From NCBI GenBank assembly GCA_052148435.1, contig JBKQIF010000017.1:1-64000 (forward strand): 64,000 nt of DNA. Reading direction: 5' to 3'. Of the stretch, positions 51,167 through 58,590 are shown in pieces (positions within the stretch are counted from its first letter, which is position 1; each line of letters starts with the position of its first letter). The notes under the pieces are model-generated. The model saw only the letters and a list, made by a program, of their open reading frames with translations, had not been told where the DNA came from and searched no databases. Position numbers and translations under genes: made by a program. The stretch is from JBEKYD01 sp052148435 (GTDB taxonomy: Bacteria > Acidobacteriota > Terriglobia > Bryobacterales > Bryobacteraceae).

Positions 51167-51813
51167 CAGCTCCTCCTCAGCGAGTGCCGCCCGCTGGCCA
51201 GGCCGGCTCCGGGGACGTCCGCGCCACCATCGATCGCAGCCTTGCTCGAGCGCTTCTCTATGGTGACCTCGGGACCCCTCACTTGCCCCAGAACCGCCAC
51301 GCGCTGCTCGATGTCCAGCCCATCCAGCAGTTGCTCCCACGTCACCGCCGGCAGCTTCAGCGTCAGCGTCTTGTATTCCGAAGGGACGGCCGACTCGTCA
51401 GTCACCTCCACCGAGGGCGGACATGCGCGCAGACTGAAGGTGGTGGTCTTCCCTTCCAGCGCGCGGTACTCACCCTTGCTATCGGTTCCGAGGCTCTCGA
51501 TGGTCCCGATCACATACTCCTCCAGCCGCGCAAGCGTGCGTTCGCAAAGCGATCTGCGCTGCCGGAGACGGTCGATCTCGAATCTGGCGAAGTCGATCTG
51601 CTGCTCCAGATGCGCCAGGAATTGGCCGACGCGGTCGCATTTCTCGACGGCTGCGGTCAGGGCGGTCTGGAACTCCGCGCGGAACTCCTGCTCCTGCTCC
51701 TGCTCCGGAGAAACCATTTCCGCGGTTTCGATCAGGCACGCGAGTTGATCTTCGATCACATGCAGCGGCGCCGCCGTCACCGCAGGCGAGGGAACTACAG
51801 CCAGGACTGCCAT
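51166..51813 (-). CDS. Gp157-like phage protein
   Basis: 215 residues from ATG 51813, GGAGG upstream, beginning within the preceding stop (TGATG). It matches the siphovirus Gp157 pattern: an N-terminal acidic helix region, a coiled coil (IDFARFEIDRLRQRRSLCER, LARLEEYVIGTIESLG) and the conserved KTTTFSLRACPPSVEVTDES, AVPSEYKTLTLKLP. Gp157 of Streptococcus thermophilus phages has been linked to phage resistance when expressed in hosts; its molecular role is poorly defined. Translationally coupled to genes on both sides, so this is a phage early-type operon. Confidence 0.8.
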   Translation of the reverse strand: MAVLAVVPSPAVTAAPLHVIEDQLACLIETAEMVSPEQEQEQEFRAEFQTALTAAVEKCDRVGQFLAHLEQQIDFARFEIDRLRQRRSLCERTLARLEEYVIGTIESLGTDSKGEYRALEGKTTTFSLRACPPSVEVTDESAVPSEYKTLTLKLPAVTWEQLLDGLDIEQRVAVLGQVRGPEVTIEKRSSKAAIDGGADVPGAGLASGRHSLRRS

Positions 51814-52262
51814 CACGCCACCTCCGGTTGTGCGGCAATCCGCGCCAGACGCCGGTAGCATTCGAGCGCCTTACTAGCCAATTGGAACTGACCGGGGTTT
51901 TCGACGCCGGCGAGTTTAAGTTCTTCCAAATAGCGGACCTCTCCCACCTGTTCCCGCACCTGCTCGAACAGCCGGCGCATCTCACCGAAGTTCTTCCAGG
52001 GCTTCACGGCCCCATCGGGCTCCGCTGAGGCTGGCGGTTTCGGCCGCAGTTCCGCCAGCTTGCGGTCGCGGACGTGCTCTTGCGCCTCCCGCGTTCCCGG
52101 CGGATTCGGACCGGTTTCGACGTTCCGCCCTAAGGGATCGGCATCTTCCACGTCCTGGGTGAAGAACTCCGAGGCGCTCGTCGCAATCAGCGTGGCGGCC
52201 ACCAGCGCCCGCCTCTGCGCCATTTTTTGTATGGTGTTGACCACATCCGCCACATCACGGCG
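51813..52262 (-). pseudogene. Phage/plasmid recombination-module protein, C-terminal part
   Basis: The frame upstream of 51815 reads DVADVVNTIQKMAQRRALVA, ATLIATSASEFFTQDVED, a stretch found in phage and plasmid proteins usually beside Gp157 or RecT-like genes, followed by a linker and a C-terminal helix region (FGEMRRLFEQVREQVGEVRY, ASKALECYRRLARIAAQ). Before DVADVVN the frame (to 52505) changes to low-complexity Arg/Thr-rich sequence with no family character, while other frames hold pieces. The N-terminal half is therefore lost or shifted at about 52260. Confidence 0.6.
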
Positions 52263-52306
52263 GGTACGTCTTTCTGGAAGTCCGCCCGTGTCCTGCGTGT
52301 GGCACG

Positions 52307-52609
52307 ATGCTGTGCGCGTGCTGCGATCAGTTCCACTGCGACGGGTGCGGCCAGACGTTCTGCATCCACCACCTGGTGTCGGTAGCGGAGGGAACCAAAG
52401 CGCCATTGCACTGCTGTGGGCCCTGCGCCGCCGAATGTGAACCGCTCGAGTTATCCACGCGGATACCCCCGCGGTCCGAAAGCCTGGCGCCCTCGCACCA
52501 TTCACTTGTCATTTGTCTTCGTCATATTCGACCGGAAGACGTTCAAAGAGCGTGTCGCAGGTGGGGCAGGAGGTGGAGTCGAATTGCTTTCTCATGTAAT
52601 TTACTATAG
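52307..52609 (+). CDS. Possible small zinc-finger protein
   Basis: Plus-strand frame with a dense Cys/His pattern: CPAC just before ATG 52307, then MLCACCDQFHCDGCGQTFCI, HHLVSV and LHCCGPCAAECEPLELS. This resembles small phage or plasmid zinc-ribbon proteins more than chance. The last 45 residues look random. The true start may lie upstream near 52268, since CPAC is in frame. It overlaps a minus-strand frame (52327-52512) that would be translationally coupled to the tiny gene at 52509; only one strand is likely to be real. Confidence 0.35.
   Translation: MLCACCDQFHCDGCGQTFCIHHLVSVAEGTKAPLHCCGPCAAECEPLELSTRIPPRSESLAPSHHSLVICLRHIRPEDVQRACRRWGRRWSRIAFSCNLL
52509..52595 (-). CDS. Tiny CxxC protein
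   Basis: 28 residues from ATG 52595: MRKQFDSTSCPTCDTLFERL and an acidic end EYDEDK. It stands directly behind a strong minus-strand promoter (-10 ends seven bases before the ATG), and its stop overlaps another ATG (ATGA). These contexts support expression, though the peptide is too short for family assignment. Confidence 0.4.
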   Translation of the reverse strand: MRKQFDSTSCPTCDTLFERLPVEYDEDK

Positions 52610-52631
52610 CTTAGCGCTAAGCTATTTGCAA
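52603..52631 (-). promoter_or_regulatory. Minus-strand promoter with 20-bp palindromic operator
   Basis: TTGCAA (52626-52631) and TATAGT (52603-52608) are spaced 17 bases on the minus strand. The spacer is filled by a perfect palindrome ATAGCTTAGCGCTAAGCTAT (52606-52625), so a bound dimer would block RNA polymerase. Confidence 0.75.
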
Positions 52632-52649
52632 GAACAATTTTGAAATCAT

Positions 52650-52679
52650 TTGGAAGAATCTCGACTTAGCGGTAAGCTA
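52650..52679 (+). promoter_or_regulatory. Plus-strand promoter with second operator
   Basis: TTGGAA (52650-52655) and TAAGCT (52673-52678) are 17 bases apart. CTTAGCGGTAAGCTA (52665-52679) matches the palindrome at 52606-52625 except at its centre, so the same regulator probably controls both directions. Confidence 0.6.
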
Positions 52680-52685
52680 ATACTG

Positions 52686-52829
52686 ATGGCGAAGAAGAAG
52701 AATCCGGCGGCGGTCGCCTTGGGTCGGAAAGGTGGTAAAGCACGCAGTCAGAGCCTCACTCCCGAGCAACGCAGCGAGATTGCCCGACTAGCGGGCAAGG
52801 CTGGCGGGCGCGGGCGGAAGAAGGATTAG
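52686..52829 (+). CDS. Small Lys/Gly-rich protein
   Basis: 47 residues from ATG 52686: MAKKKNPAAVALGRKGGKAR, SQSLTPEQRSEIARLAGKAG, ending GRGRKKD. The pattern A-L-G-R-x-G-G-x-A-R...L-T-P-E-Q-R-x-x-I-A-R-x-A-x-x-A belongs to a known type of short basic proteins found on plasmids, phages and in soil bacteria, with unknown, possibly nucleic-acid-binding, function. It follows an operator-bearing promoter and is the first plus-strand gene of the divergent control region. Confidence 0.75.
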   Translation: MAKKKNPAAVALGRKGGKARSQSLTPEQRSEIARLAGKAGGRGRKKD

Positions 52830-53121
52830 ATCCTCGTAGCCTTCGCCCTGTACCGCCCGCTGGAATCCCAGATCTCCGCGGGCCTTACGCCAGAATTGGT
52901 CTGGAAGCAACGGGCGCGGATTGGGCTACACTCCCGGACGTTGTGAACTGAGCCATTGCCCTTGAGAATCGCCTTTGGGTACACATTGAAAAGGAATCCC
53001 ACACGTCCGCTGACAAGGGTCGGGGATGAAACGGCGGAATCGGTTAGCTCGTCGGCCGTCCGCTGGTTCCGGCGGACACGGCATCGTCGGTGATCAAACC
53101 ATATTGACTTAACGGCCATTA

Positions 53122-53156
53122 TAAGGTACCTTAAATCTTGTAAGGTCTACTATAGA
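53122..53156 (+). promoter_or_regulatory. hipBA promoter/operator
   Basis: The 12-bp palindrome TAAGGTACCTTA (53122-53133) is followed by another TAAGGT (53141-53146) and a -10-like TATAGA (53151-53156) fourteen bases before ATG 53170. Repeated TAAGGT half-sites 19 bases apart suggest autoregulation by the HipB-like protein. The -35 is weak. Confidence 0.5.
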
Positions 53157-53169
53157 GGACGTTAAATAA

Positions 53170-53526
53170 ATGCAAGCTCAGTCAGCACGGCTCGTCCCGA
53201 TACCGGTTGCCCGTGCCCTCCGAAAGCTGGGCCACGACATTCGTGACGCCCGGCGACGGCGACGCATACCCGTCGCGATCCTTGCCCAGCGGGCCTCTAT
53301 GAGCAGGATGACCTTAAACAGGGTCGAAAAGGGCGATCCACGCGTTTCTTTCGGCGCCTATGCCATCGTCCTGTTCTCCCTGGGAATGCTGGAGCGGCTG
53401 GCGGATGTGGCCGATCCCAGGCACGACGCGGTGGGACGTGAACTTGAGGAAGAGCACCTGCCCGAACGTATCCGGCTCTCCCGCCGGCAAAAGCCCTCAA
53501 AGCCAAAGGGCAAGGGTGGGGAGTAA
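53170..53526 (+). CDS. hipB: HipB-like XRE-family regulator/antitoxin
   Basis: 118 residues. HTH region: LGHDIRDARRRRRIPVAILA, QRASMSRMTLNRVEKGDPRV, SFGAYAIVLFSLGMLERLA, followed by a basic C-terminal tail (RLSRRQKPSKPKGKGGE). In HipBA modules HipB binds operator DNA and holds the HipA kinase inactive. Its TAA stop overlaps the hipA ATG (TAATG), so the two are translated together. Confidence 0.88.
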   Translation: MQAQSARLVPIPVARALRKLGHDIRDARRRRRIPVAILAQRASMSRMTLNRVEKGDPRVSFGAYAIVLFSLGMLERLADVADPRHDAVGRELEEEHLPERIRLSRRQKPSKPKGKGGE

Positions 53527-54797
53527 TGGACAGGGAAGTCCTCGTATACGTAGACTTGCAAGGTGCGCCCTACCTCGCGGGGTGGCTGTGGGCGCACATG
53601 CGCAAGGATCGGGAGAGCGCCACCTTTGAATACGACAAGAGCTGGCTTACTCATCCCGAGCGCTTCTTTCTCGAACCGGCATTGAAGCTCGGACCGGGTG
53701 CTTTTCACGCGCCGTCCGACAAACTGCTATTCGGCGCCATCGGCGACTCGGCTCCCGATAGATGGGGGCGGGCATTGATGCGTCGCGCTGAGCGACGGCG
53801 TGCGAAGCGCGAGGGACAGACGCCGCGGACCGTCACGGAAATCGACTACCTGTTGATGGTGGATGACGAAGCCCGGCAGGGCGCGCTTCGGTTTGCCGAG
53901 CGGGAAGGGGGGCCATTTCTAGCGGAGCAAGGGCCCACGAAGATTCCGCCGCTGATCGAACTGCCTCAACTTCTCGTAGCCGCGGAGCATGTTTTGAGTG
54001 ATACGGATAGTGACGAGGATATGCGCTTACTCCTCGCACCCGGCTCATCGCTCGGGGGTGCTCGTCCGAAAGCCTCGGTCCGTGACCGCGACGGCCATCT
54101 GACGATTGCCAAGTTTCCGAACCAGGGAGACGAGGTGAACACCGTCTTGTGGGAAGCCGTGGCCCTGACGCTCGCGGCCAAGGCGGGTATCCCGGTTGCT
54201 GCATGGCGGCTTGAAACCGTCGTCAACAAGCCGATTCTTTTGCTGCGTCGTTTTGATCGCGAGCATGAGACGCGCCTGCCGTTCCTCTCCGCCATGAGCA
54301 TGCTCGACGCGAAAGACAACGAGTCCCGCAGCTATCTGGAAATCGCCGATATCCTCCGTCAGCACGGCGCAGCCCCGAAACAGGACATGCACGCGTTGTG
54401 GCGGCGGATTGTGTTCAGCATCCTGATTTCAAACACGGACGACCATCTGCGCAACCACGGCTTTTTATGGGCCGGACCTGCCGGATGGAGGCTGTCTCCG
54501 GCCTATGATCTCAATCCGGTGCCAAGCGACATTAAGCCGCGCGTCCTGACCACCGCCATCGATCTTGACGACGGCACCGCTTCGCTCCAATTGGCATTCG
54601 ACGTCGCATCGTATTTCGAGCTGACTGCGGAAGAAGCGCGGGAGATCGCCGCGCAGGTAGGGAAGGCGGTTGCCGGCTGGCGCAAGATAGCACTGAAGCT
54701 GGGGCTCACCTCAGGCGAAGTCGACCGCATGGCATCGGCTTTCGAGCATGAAGACCTGAAGGCCGCGCGAGTTCCTTTTCGCATTCGAAACGGATGA
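53526..54797 (+). CDS. hipA: HipA-family toxin kinase
   Basis: 423 residues. HipA_N couples to the kinase domain: LVYVDLQGAPYLAGWLWAHM, LLFGAIGDSAPDRWGRALM, P-loop-like GSSLGGARPKASV (about residue 172), LLRRFDRE, catalytic NTDDHLRNHGFL (Asp305/306) and metal site LSPAYDLNPVPSD. All kinase motifs are present, so the enzyme looks active. E. coli HipA phosphorylates glutamyl-tRNA synthetase and causes persistence; the target here is not known. Coupled to hipB. Confidence 0.92.
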   Translation: MDREVLVYVDLQGAPYLAGWLWAHMRKDRESATFEYDKSWLTHPERFFLEPALKLGPGAFHAPSDKLLFGAIGDSAPDRWGRALMRRAERRRAKREGQTPRTVTEIDYLLMVDDEARQGALRFAEREGGPFLAEQGPTKIPPLIELPQLLVAAEHVLSDTDSDEDMRLLLAPGSSLGGARPKASVRDRDGHLTIAKFPNQGDEVNTVLWEAVALTLAAKAGIPVAAWRLETVVNKPILLLRRFDREHETRLPFLSAMSMLDAKDNESRSYLEIADILRQHGAAPKQDMHALWRRIVFSILISNTDDHLRNHGFLWAGPAGWRLSPAYDLNPVPSDIKPRVLTTAIDLDDGTASLQLAFDVASYFELTAEEAREIAAQVGKAVAGWRKIALKLGLTSGEVDRMASAFEHEDLKAARVPFRIRNG

Positions 54798-54952
54798 ACA
54801 GTCGATTCAAAAACCGGGTCAAAAGTGCGCGATTAAGCAGGTTACTTGGCTCAATTGCCGGGCGAACTTGCAATTGCACTGGCGATCGAAGTTTTCTCGG
54901 TGCCCCTGCAGTAGACGGAGCGGAGCGCACCGAGAGTGTGCCCCGACCACGA

Positions 54953-55909
54953 TCAACCGATCAGTCTTTTTCGTAGAGCCACGAACCGATACGGCTTGCT
55001 CCATCCGTCTGGCTGGTAACGAAATTCGCATTCCGCGTCGGCATCGGTCTTGGGCGAAGGTTTCCATTGGGCTTGGCGTAGTTCTTCGACCAACCGGGAC
55101 GTCTTGCGTGCACAAATCACAAACCGGGCGTCAATTTCTTCATACGCTTCGACGGCCTCCCGGCAGTAAAAACCCGAATCGGCCCGGCCATAGACCTGCT
55201 TCACGCTGTGCGGCAGCGCCGCCCGAACATTCCGCAGATGATCGTGAATCTGTTTGCCGGTAGGGCGGTCGCCATTGCGCAATTCGCCCCACACGTATTC
55301 TCGCGTCTCGGCGAGGAATGTCAGCATTGGTTGATAGCTCTTCTTGCCTTTGTTCTTCGGGTTGTAGCCTTTGCGTCCGCCCATTTGCTGACCATACAGT
55401 GTGTGCACCGTCGTATCGGTGTCGATGGTGACGACCTCCAACTTCACGTTGGCCGCCTCCCAGACCCGTTCGCGCATGGTCCGCATGATGACCAACATCT
55501 GCCGGGCGACATTGCGATGCAGCGCGTTGACGAATCTCCAGAAGGTGGACTGCACGGGCAACTTGGTGACTTTGAGAATGCCCGTCAGGATCGGGTCGCG
55601 GGCGATGAATTGCAACTGGTTCAGCCGTGCAAAGCCGATGTAGAGTCCGAGCACGATACCCAGCACGAAACGGTACAGGTCCATGGCACGGGGAATCCGC
55701 TTCGAGGTCACGGTCTGTTCCACAAGAGACTGAAATCCGAGTTCCTCCAGCATGGTGATCACTGGCAGTAGACCGCCGTAGGGCGTCAGATTCTTGCCGT
55801 TGAAGTCATACGGCGTGGAAGCATTGATTTTATTGGGTTCCGGAATAACATCGCGTACCCCTTGCTTGGAGGGCCTTGGGCCGCTATTCTGTTCTTGTTC
55901 GTTAACCAT
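54953..55909 (-). mobile_element. IS1380-family transposase, 3'-truncated
   Basis: 318 codons from ATG 55909. IS1380-type features: NLTPYGGLLPVITMLEELGF, TFWRFVNALHRNVARQMLVI, first catalytic Asp in VVTIDTDTTVHTLYG, GRKGYNPKNKGKKSYQP, second Asp in VYGRADSGFYCREA. The frame ends at RFVALRKRLIG, about 120-150 residues short of a full IS1380 transposase, and the third acidic residue is missing. An inverted repeat (GTCCGCG / CGCGGAC) lies in the 5' leader at about 55930. Complete IS ends were not identified. Probably inactive. Confidence 0.8.
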
Positions 55910-56084
55910 TTGGGTGGCTCCTGAGAATCGGTCCGCGAAGCTGCGAACTCCGCGGACCTACTGTTTTAACGCAGGATTCTCAGGGGTTCCAAATGGCATC
56001 ACGCCTCAGACGGGCAGTGCCGACTCAGGCTCTGTGCATAATCCAGGTTTCACGGTTCATTATCAGCCGCACCTCGGCGACTGA

Positions 56085-56496
56085 ATGAACTTAACAAGGC
56101 GGGTTAGCTGCCGTCACGCAAGCTTGCCGAAAGGACACCGGTGATTCAGTCGTACACTACGTCGCCCACGTCACGGAATGCGGGCACAAAAACCGCCACC
56201 AGAGCCCGCAGGAACGGTGCGGAATGCTGGCCTTGGCTGGGTGCGATTTCACTTCGGGCGACTCTTGTAACGCCGGCGCCGCCGCGCGGGCAGCCCACCG
56301 GATCAGTCGGTGCGTGTCGGCGCAAACAGATGCCAGACCTTCACGACCTCGGCATGGCACGGGATAAGCCTCTGACGCATGACACGCGCAAGTCGGGGCA
56401 TTAGCTAGTTTCGCTTTTTTGTTCGCTTACATAAACGTAATGTTTCCGGACATCTGCGGACATCTGCTGAGCGGTGTCGGCGTCAGTTGCGGCACC
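56085..56496. other. Intergenic region without a recognisable gene
   Basis: About 400 bases between the IS1380 relic and the tandem repeat. Short open frames exist but none has family character. Confidence 0.4.
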
Positions 56497-56754
56497 CTCT
56501 TAGGCCTTCCGTTCCGCACCCTGATCGCCATCCTCTGAGCCCGCGGAATTCCCTCCCGCGCGGCCTCATTCCCCGACAATCTCAAATCCATGCTGTGGCC
56601 AGCCAGGCCGGAGGTGTGCTTGCTCACCCCGGCTTCGCCTTCCCGATCCGCACCCTCTTCGCCATCCTCTGGGCCGCGCGCAATTCCCCCCTGCGCGGCT
56701 TCGCCTCACTGAAAATCTGAAACTCGCGTTGTGACCTACCGGGCCGGAGGTGTG
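56497..56754. repeat. Degenerate tandem repeat, two units of about 125 bases
   Basis: Unit 1 (about 56497-56618) and unit 2 (about 56632-56754) share CCGCACCCTnnTCGCCATCCTCTG, the AATTCCC/T..GCGCGGC stretch, a CTGAAAATCTGAAA/CGACAATCTCAAA stretch and GGCCGGAGGTGTG. The last motif recurs a third time at about 56930, beside the integrase fragment. Confidence 0.65.
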
Positions 56755-56757
56755 TTC

Positions 56758-56895
56758 CTACTCGACCTTTCCCACGTTCACCGGAATGTCCAAGGCCGGA
56801 TTCTTCTTGGCCATGTCCACCACGTGCGCATACTTTGCCGTCATGCGCGGGTCGGCGTGGCCCAGGAACTCCTGCACGGCCCGCAGGCGCGGCAT
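56758..56895 (-). pseudogene. Tyrosine recombinase (phage integrase) 3' end, copy 1
   Basis: The frame reads RAVQEFLGHADPRMTAKYAH, VVDMAKKNPALDIPVNVGKV and stops. It contains the LGHxDxxxTxxYxH box with the His and the catalytic Tyr of a tyrosine recombinase. An ATG happens to lie at 56895, but the rest of the enzyme is missing. Nearly identical to copy 2 at 57630-57749. Confidence 0.8.
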
Positions 56896-56914
56896 GATTC
56901 AAATCTGATTCGAG

Positions 56915-57232
56915 TCACTGTGACCCACCGGGCCGGAGGTTTGTCCACAAGTCTTTGGAAGAATCGTCGAAGCTTGTAATGCAAGGTGGTAGCCTTGTGA
57001 GGAGGGTGTGGACGAATGTCCGCGCAAGGTCGATAGATTCCTGCGCTTCCTGCAAGGTTGGCTCCCAGGGCGCGCCAGGATATCGGAACCTCGCTGCATA
57101 CTCCGTCAAAGGCGTGACGTCTTCCACTGCTGGGGCGAGCGTGCCATCTATCCGTGTGGCATTGTCCAAGTCTTCCTTGGCGCGCAAAAGCCATTCCCTG
57201 GTGTTCGAGGCAAGGACCGGGTCAGGCTCCAT
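56915..57232 (-). CDS. HEPN-family protein lacking its core helices
   Basis: 105 residues from ATG 57232, overlapping the MNT gene end by 11 bases. It starts like a HEPN protein (NTREWLLRAKEDLDNATRID) but goes directly to the C-terminal part (PLTEYAARFRYPGAPWEPTL, EAQESIDLARTFVHTLLTRL). The usual middle FHxQQAAEKxLKALL...THDL block of about 40 residues is absent without loss of frame. The tail after RLPPCIT is run-on sequence through the repeat motif. A toxin RNase without that block should be inactive. Confidence 0.7.
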   Translation of the reverse strand: MEPDPVLASNTREWLLRAKEDLDNATRIDGTLAPAVEDVTPLTEYAARFRYPGAPWEPTLQEAQESIDLARTFVHTLLTRLPPCITSFDDSSKDLWTNLRPGGSQ

Positions 57233-57575
57233 ACAGCAGTTTCCCTTCCCGAACGATGGTGGATGGAAATGACGCCTTCAGATGCAACTGCCTATTGAAA
57301 TCGCCCTGCGGCCAAACCTGCACGTCCGCAGCCACCCCGGTTCCACGAAGAGCTCGGTATCCAGGATTCCCCCGCCGGAGATGCTGTGGGGCTTCATCGG
57401 GAACAATGACCATCAGGTCATAGTCGCTGTCTGGGCCAGCATCCCCGCGTGCCGCCGAACCGAACAGGTAAATCCGAAGAGGGTGATAGACCTCGGACAG
57501 CCGCCGGACAACCTCGCTTAACACCGGGTCGTCGGCAGAAGGCGGTTTGAAGGCCTCGATCTGGGTTGTCGACAT
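57222..57575 (-). CDS. MNT-type nucleotidyltransferase antitoxin (second)
   Basis: 117 residues from ATG 57575; an in-frame start at 57611 is also possible. IYLFGSAARGDAGPDSDYDL with paired Asp, then MVIVPDEAPQHLRRG, ALRGTGVAADVQVWPQGDFN, REGKLLYGA. A complete minimal nucleotidyltransferase, distinct from the MNT at 50214. With the HEPN-like gene it forms a module flanked on both sides by integrase 3' ends. Confidence 0.85.
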   Translation of the reverse strand: MSTTQIEAFKPPSADDPVLSEVVRRLSEVYHPLRIYLFGSAARGDAGPDSDYDLMVIVPDEAPQHLRRGNPGYRALRGTGVAADVQVWPQGDFNRQLHLKASFPSTIVREGKLLYGA

Positions 57576-57629
57576 GTCCACCAGTCCCAGTTTGCCACAG
57601 GCAATGGCCAAAAGGCCGGCCTTGTGTTC

Positions 57630-57749
57630 TCACCCCACCTTGACCGGAATAAACAACGCCGGATTCTTCTTCGCCATGTCCACCACGTGGGCATACTTTG
57701 CCGTCATGCGCGGGTCGGCGTGGCCCAGGAACTCCTGCACGGCCCGCAG
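57630..57749 (-). pseudogene. Tyrosine recombinase 3' end, copy 2
   Basis: RAVQEFLGHADPRMTAKYAH, VVDMAKKNPALFIPVKVG and stop. At DNA level almost identical to copy 1 from GGATTCTTCTT to GCACGGCCCGCAG. The similarity ends abruptly at 57749, where a metallophosphatase fragment on the other strand begins. The palindrome AAGGCCGGCCTT lies at 57612-57623. Confidence 0.8.
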
Positions 57750-57939
57750 TTATCCCGCGCCGATTGTGGCCATCCCGGGCAATCACGATGGCGTGGTCTA
57801 CGCGGCCGATCCGGCGCCGACACTCGCGGCCTTCCTGGCCAACTTCTGCGCCCCCAGCTTCGCGCCATCGCCCGATGCCGGAGGACTGGCGCGCGCCACC
57901 ATGATCCAGCCGGGCGTCTATTTCACCGGAACGACCTAA
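57750..57939 (+). pseudogene. Calcineurin-like metallophosphoesterase fragment
   Basis: Plus-strand frame YPAPIVAIPGNHDGVVYAAD, PAPTLAAFLANFCAPSFAPS, ATMIQPGVYFTGTT and stop. GNHD is the metallophosphoesterase signature. Only about 62 residues remain, bounded on the left by integrase copy 2 and on the right by the tricorn fragment in another frame, so it is an internal shard. Confidence 0.75.
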
Positions 57940-58570
57940 AGACCCGCAAGAGCGACGTGCCGCTCACCGGCGTAAGCAGTTTCCAGATGTCGTATGGCGG
58001 CGAGAAGGCGCTGTTTCGGCAGGGAGAGAACTGGGCGATTGCAGCCCTGCGGCCCATGGCTAACGGACCCGGCGGCGCAGGCCCCCCCGCCGGAACTACG
58101 GCCGGTGGGGCCGGCCAGGATACGCTCAAAACGAGCGGCATCGAAGTGCTGGTCGATCCGGTCCAGGAATGGAAGCAGATGTATCGCGAGGCATGGCGGA
58201 TCGAACGTGACTGGTTCTACGACCGCAATATTCATGGCCTCGATCTGAAGGAGGCGGAGAAGAGGTACGAGCCTTATTTGCGCAACATCGCTTCCCGAAA
58301 CGACCTCAGCTACCTGTTCCAGGAGATGCTGGGCAATATGGTGGTCAGCCATATGGGAACGGGAGGCGGCGATACGCCAGAAGTGAAACGCGTCCAGACT
58401 GGATTGCTGGGGGCCGATTACGAGGTTGCCGACGGCAGGTACCGCTTCACGCGCGTCTATAGCGGCGAGAACTGGAACCCCCAACTCCGCGCACCGCTCA
58501 CGCAGCCGGGAGTGAACGTGAAGGCGGGCGAGTATCTGCTGGCGGTGAACGACCGCGAGGTGCGCCCCCC
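57935..58570 (+). pseudogene. Tricorn-like protease fragment
   Basis: The frame DLKTRKSDVPLTGVSSFQMS, EVLVDPVQEWKQMYREAWRI, ERDWFYDRNIHGLDLKEAEK, NDLSYLFQEMLGNMVVSHMG, LTQPGVNVKAGEYLLAVNDR is the core/PDZ junction of a tricorn-protease homologue (S41 family, normally more than 1000 residues). It starts at the metallophosphatase break and ends near 58570, where the PDZ domain stops abruptly and unrelated minus-strand sequence begins. The catalytic Ser domain is not included. Confidence 0.8.
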
Positions 58571-58590
58571 GGCGACCAGCCATATTGAGC

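Noticed and set aside
52826..53119. 97-codon minus-strand frame between the small basic protein gene and hipB
   Set aside because: No motif, no ribosome site, and it overlaps the stop of the plus-strand gene and the hipBA control region; kept only as a possibility.
56497..57250. Considered whether the repeated units form a CRISPR array
   Set aside because: Units are about 125 bases, only two to three in number and diverged, with no short regular repeats or spacers; no cas genes in the window.
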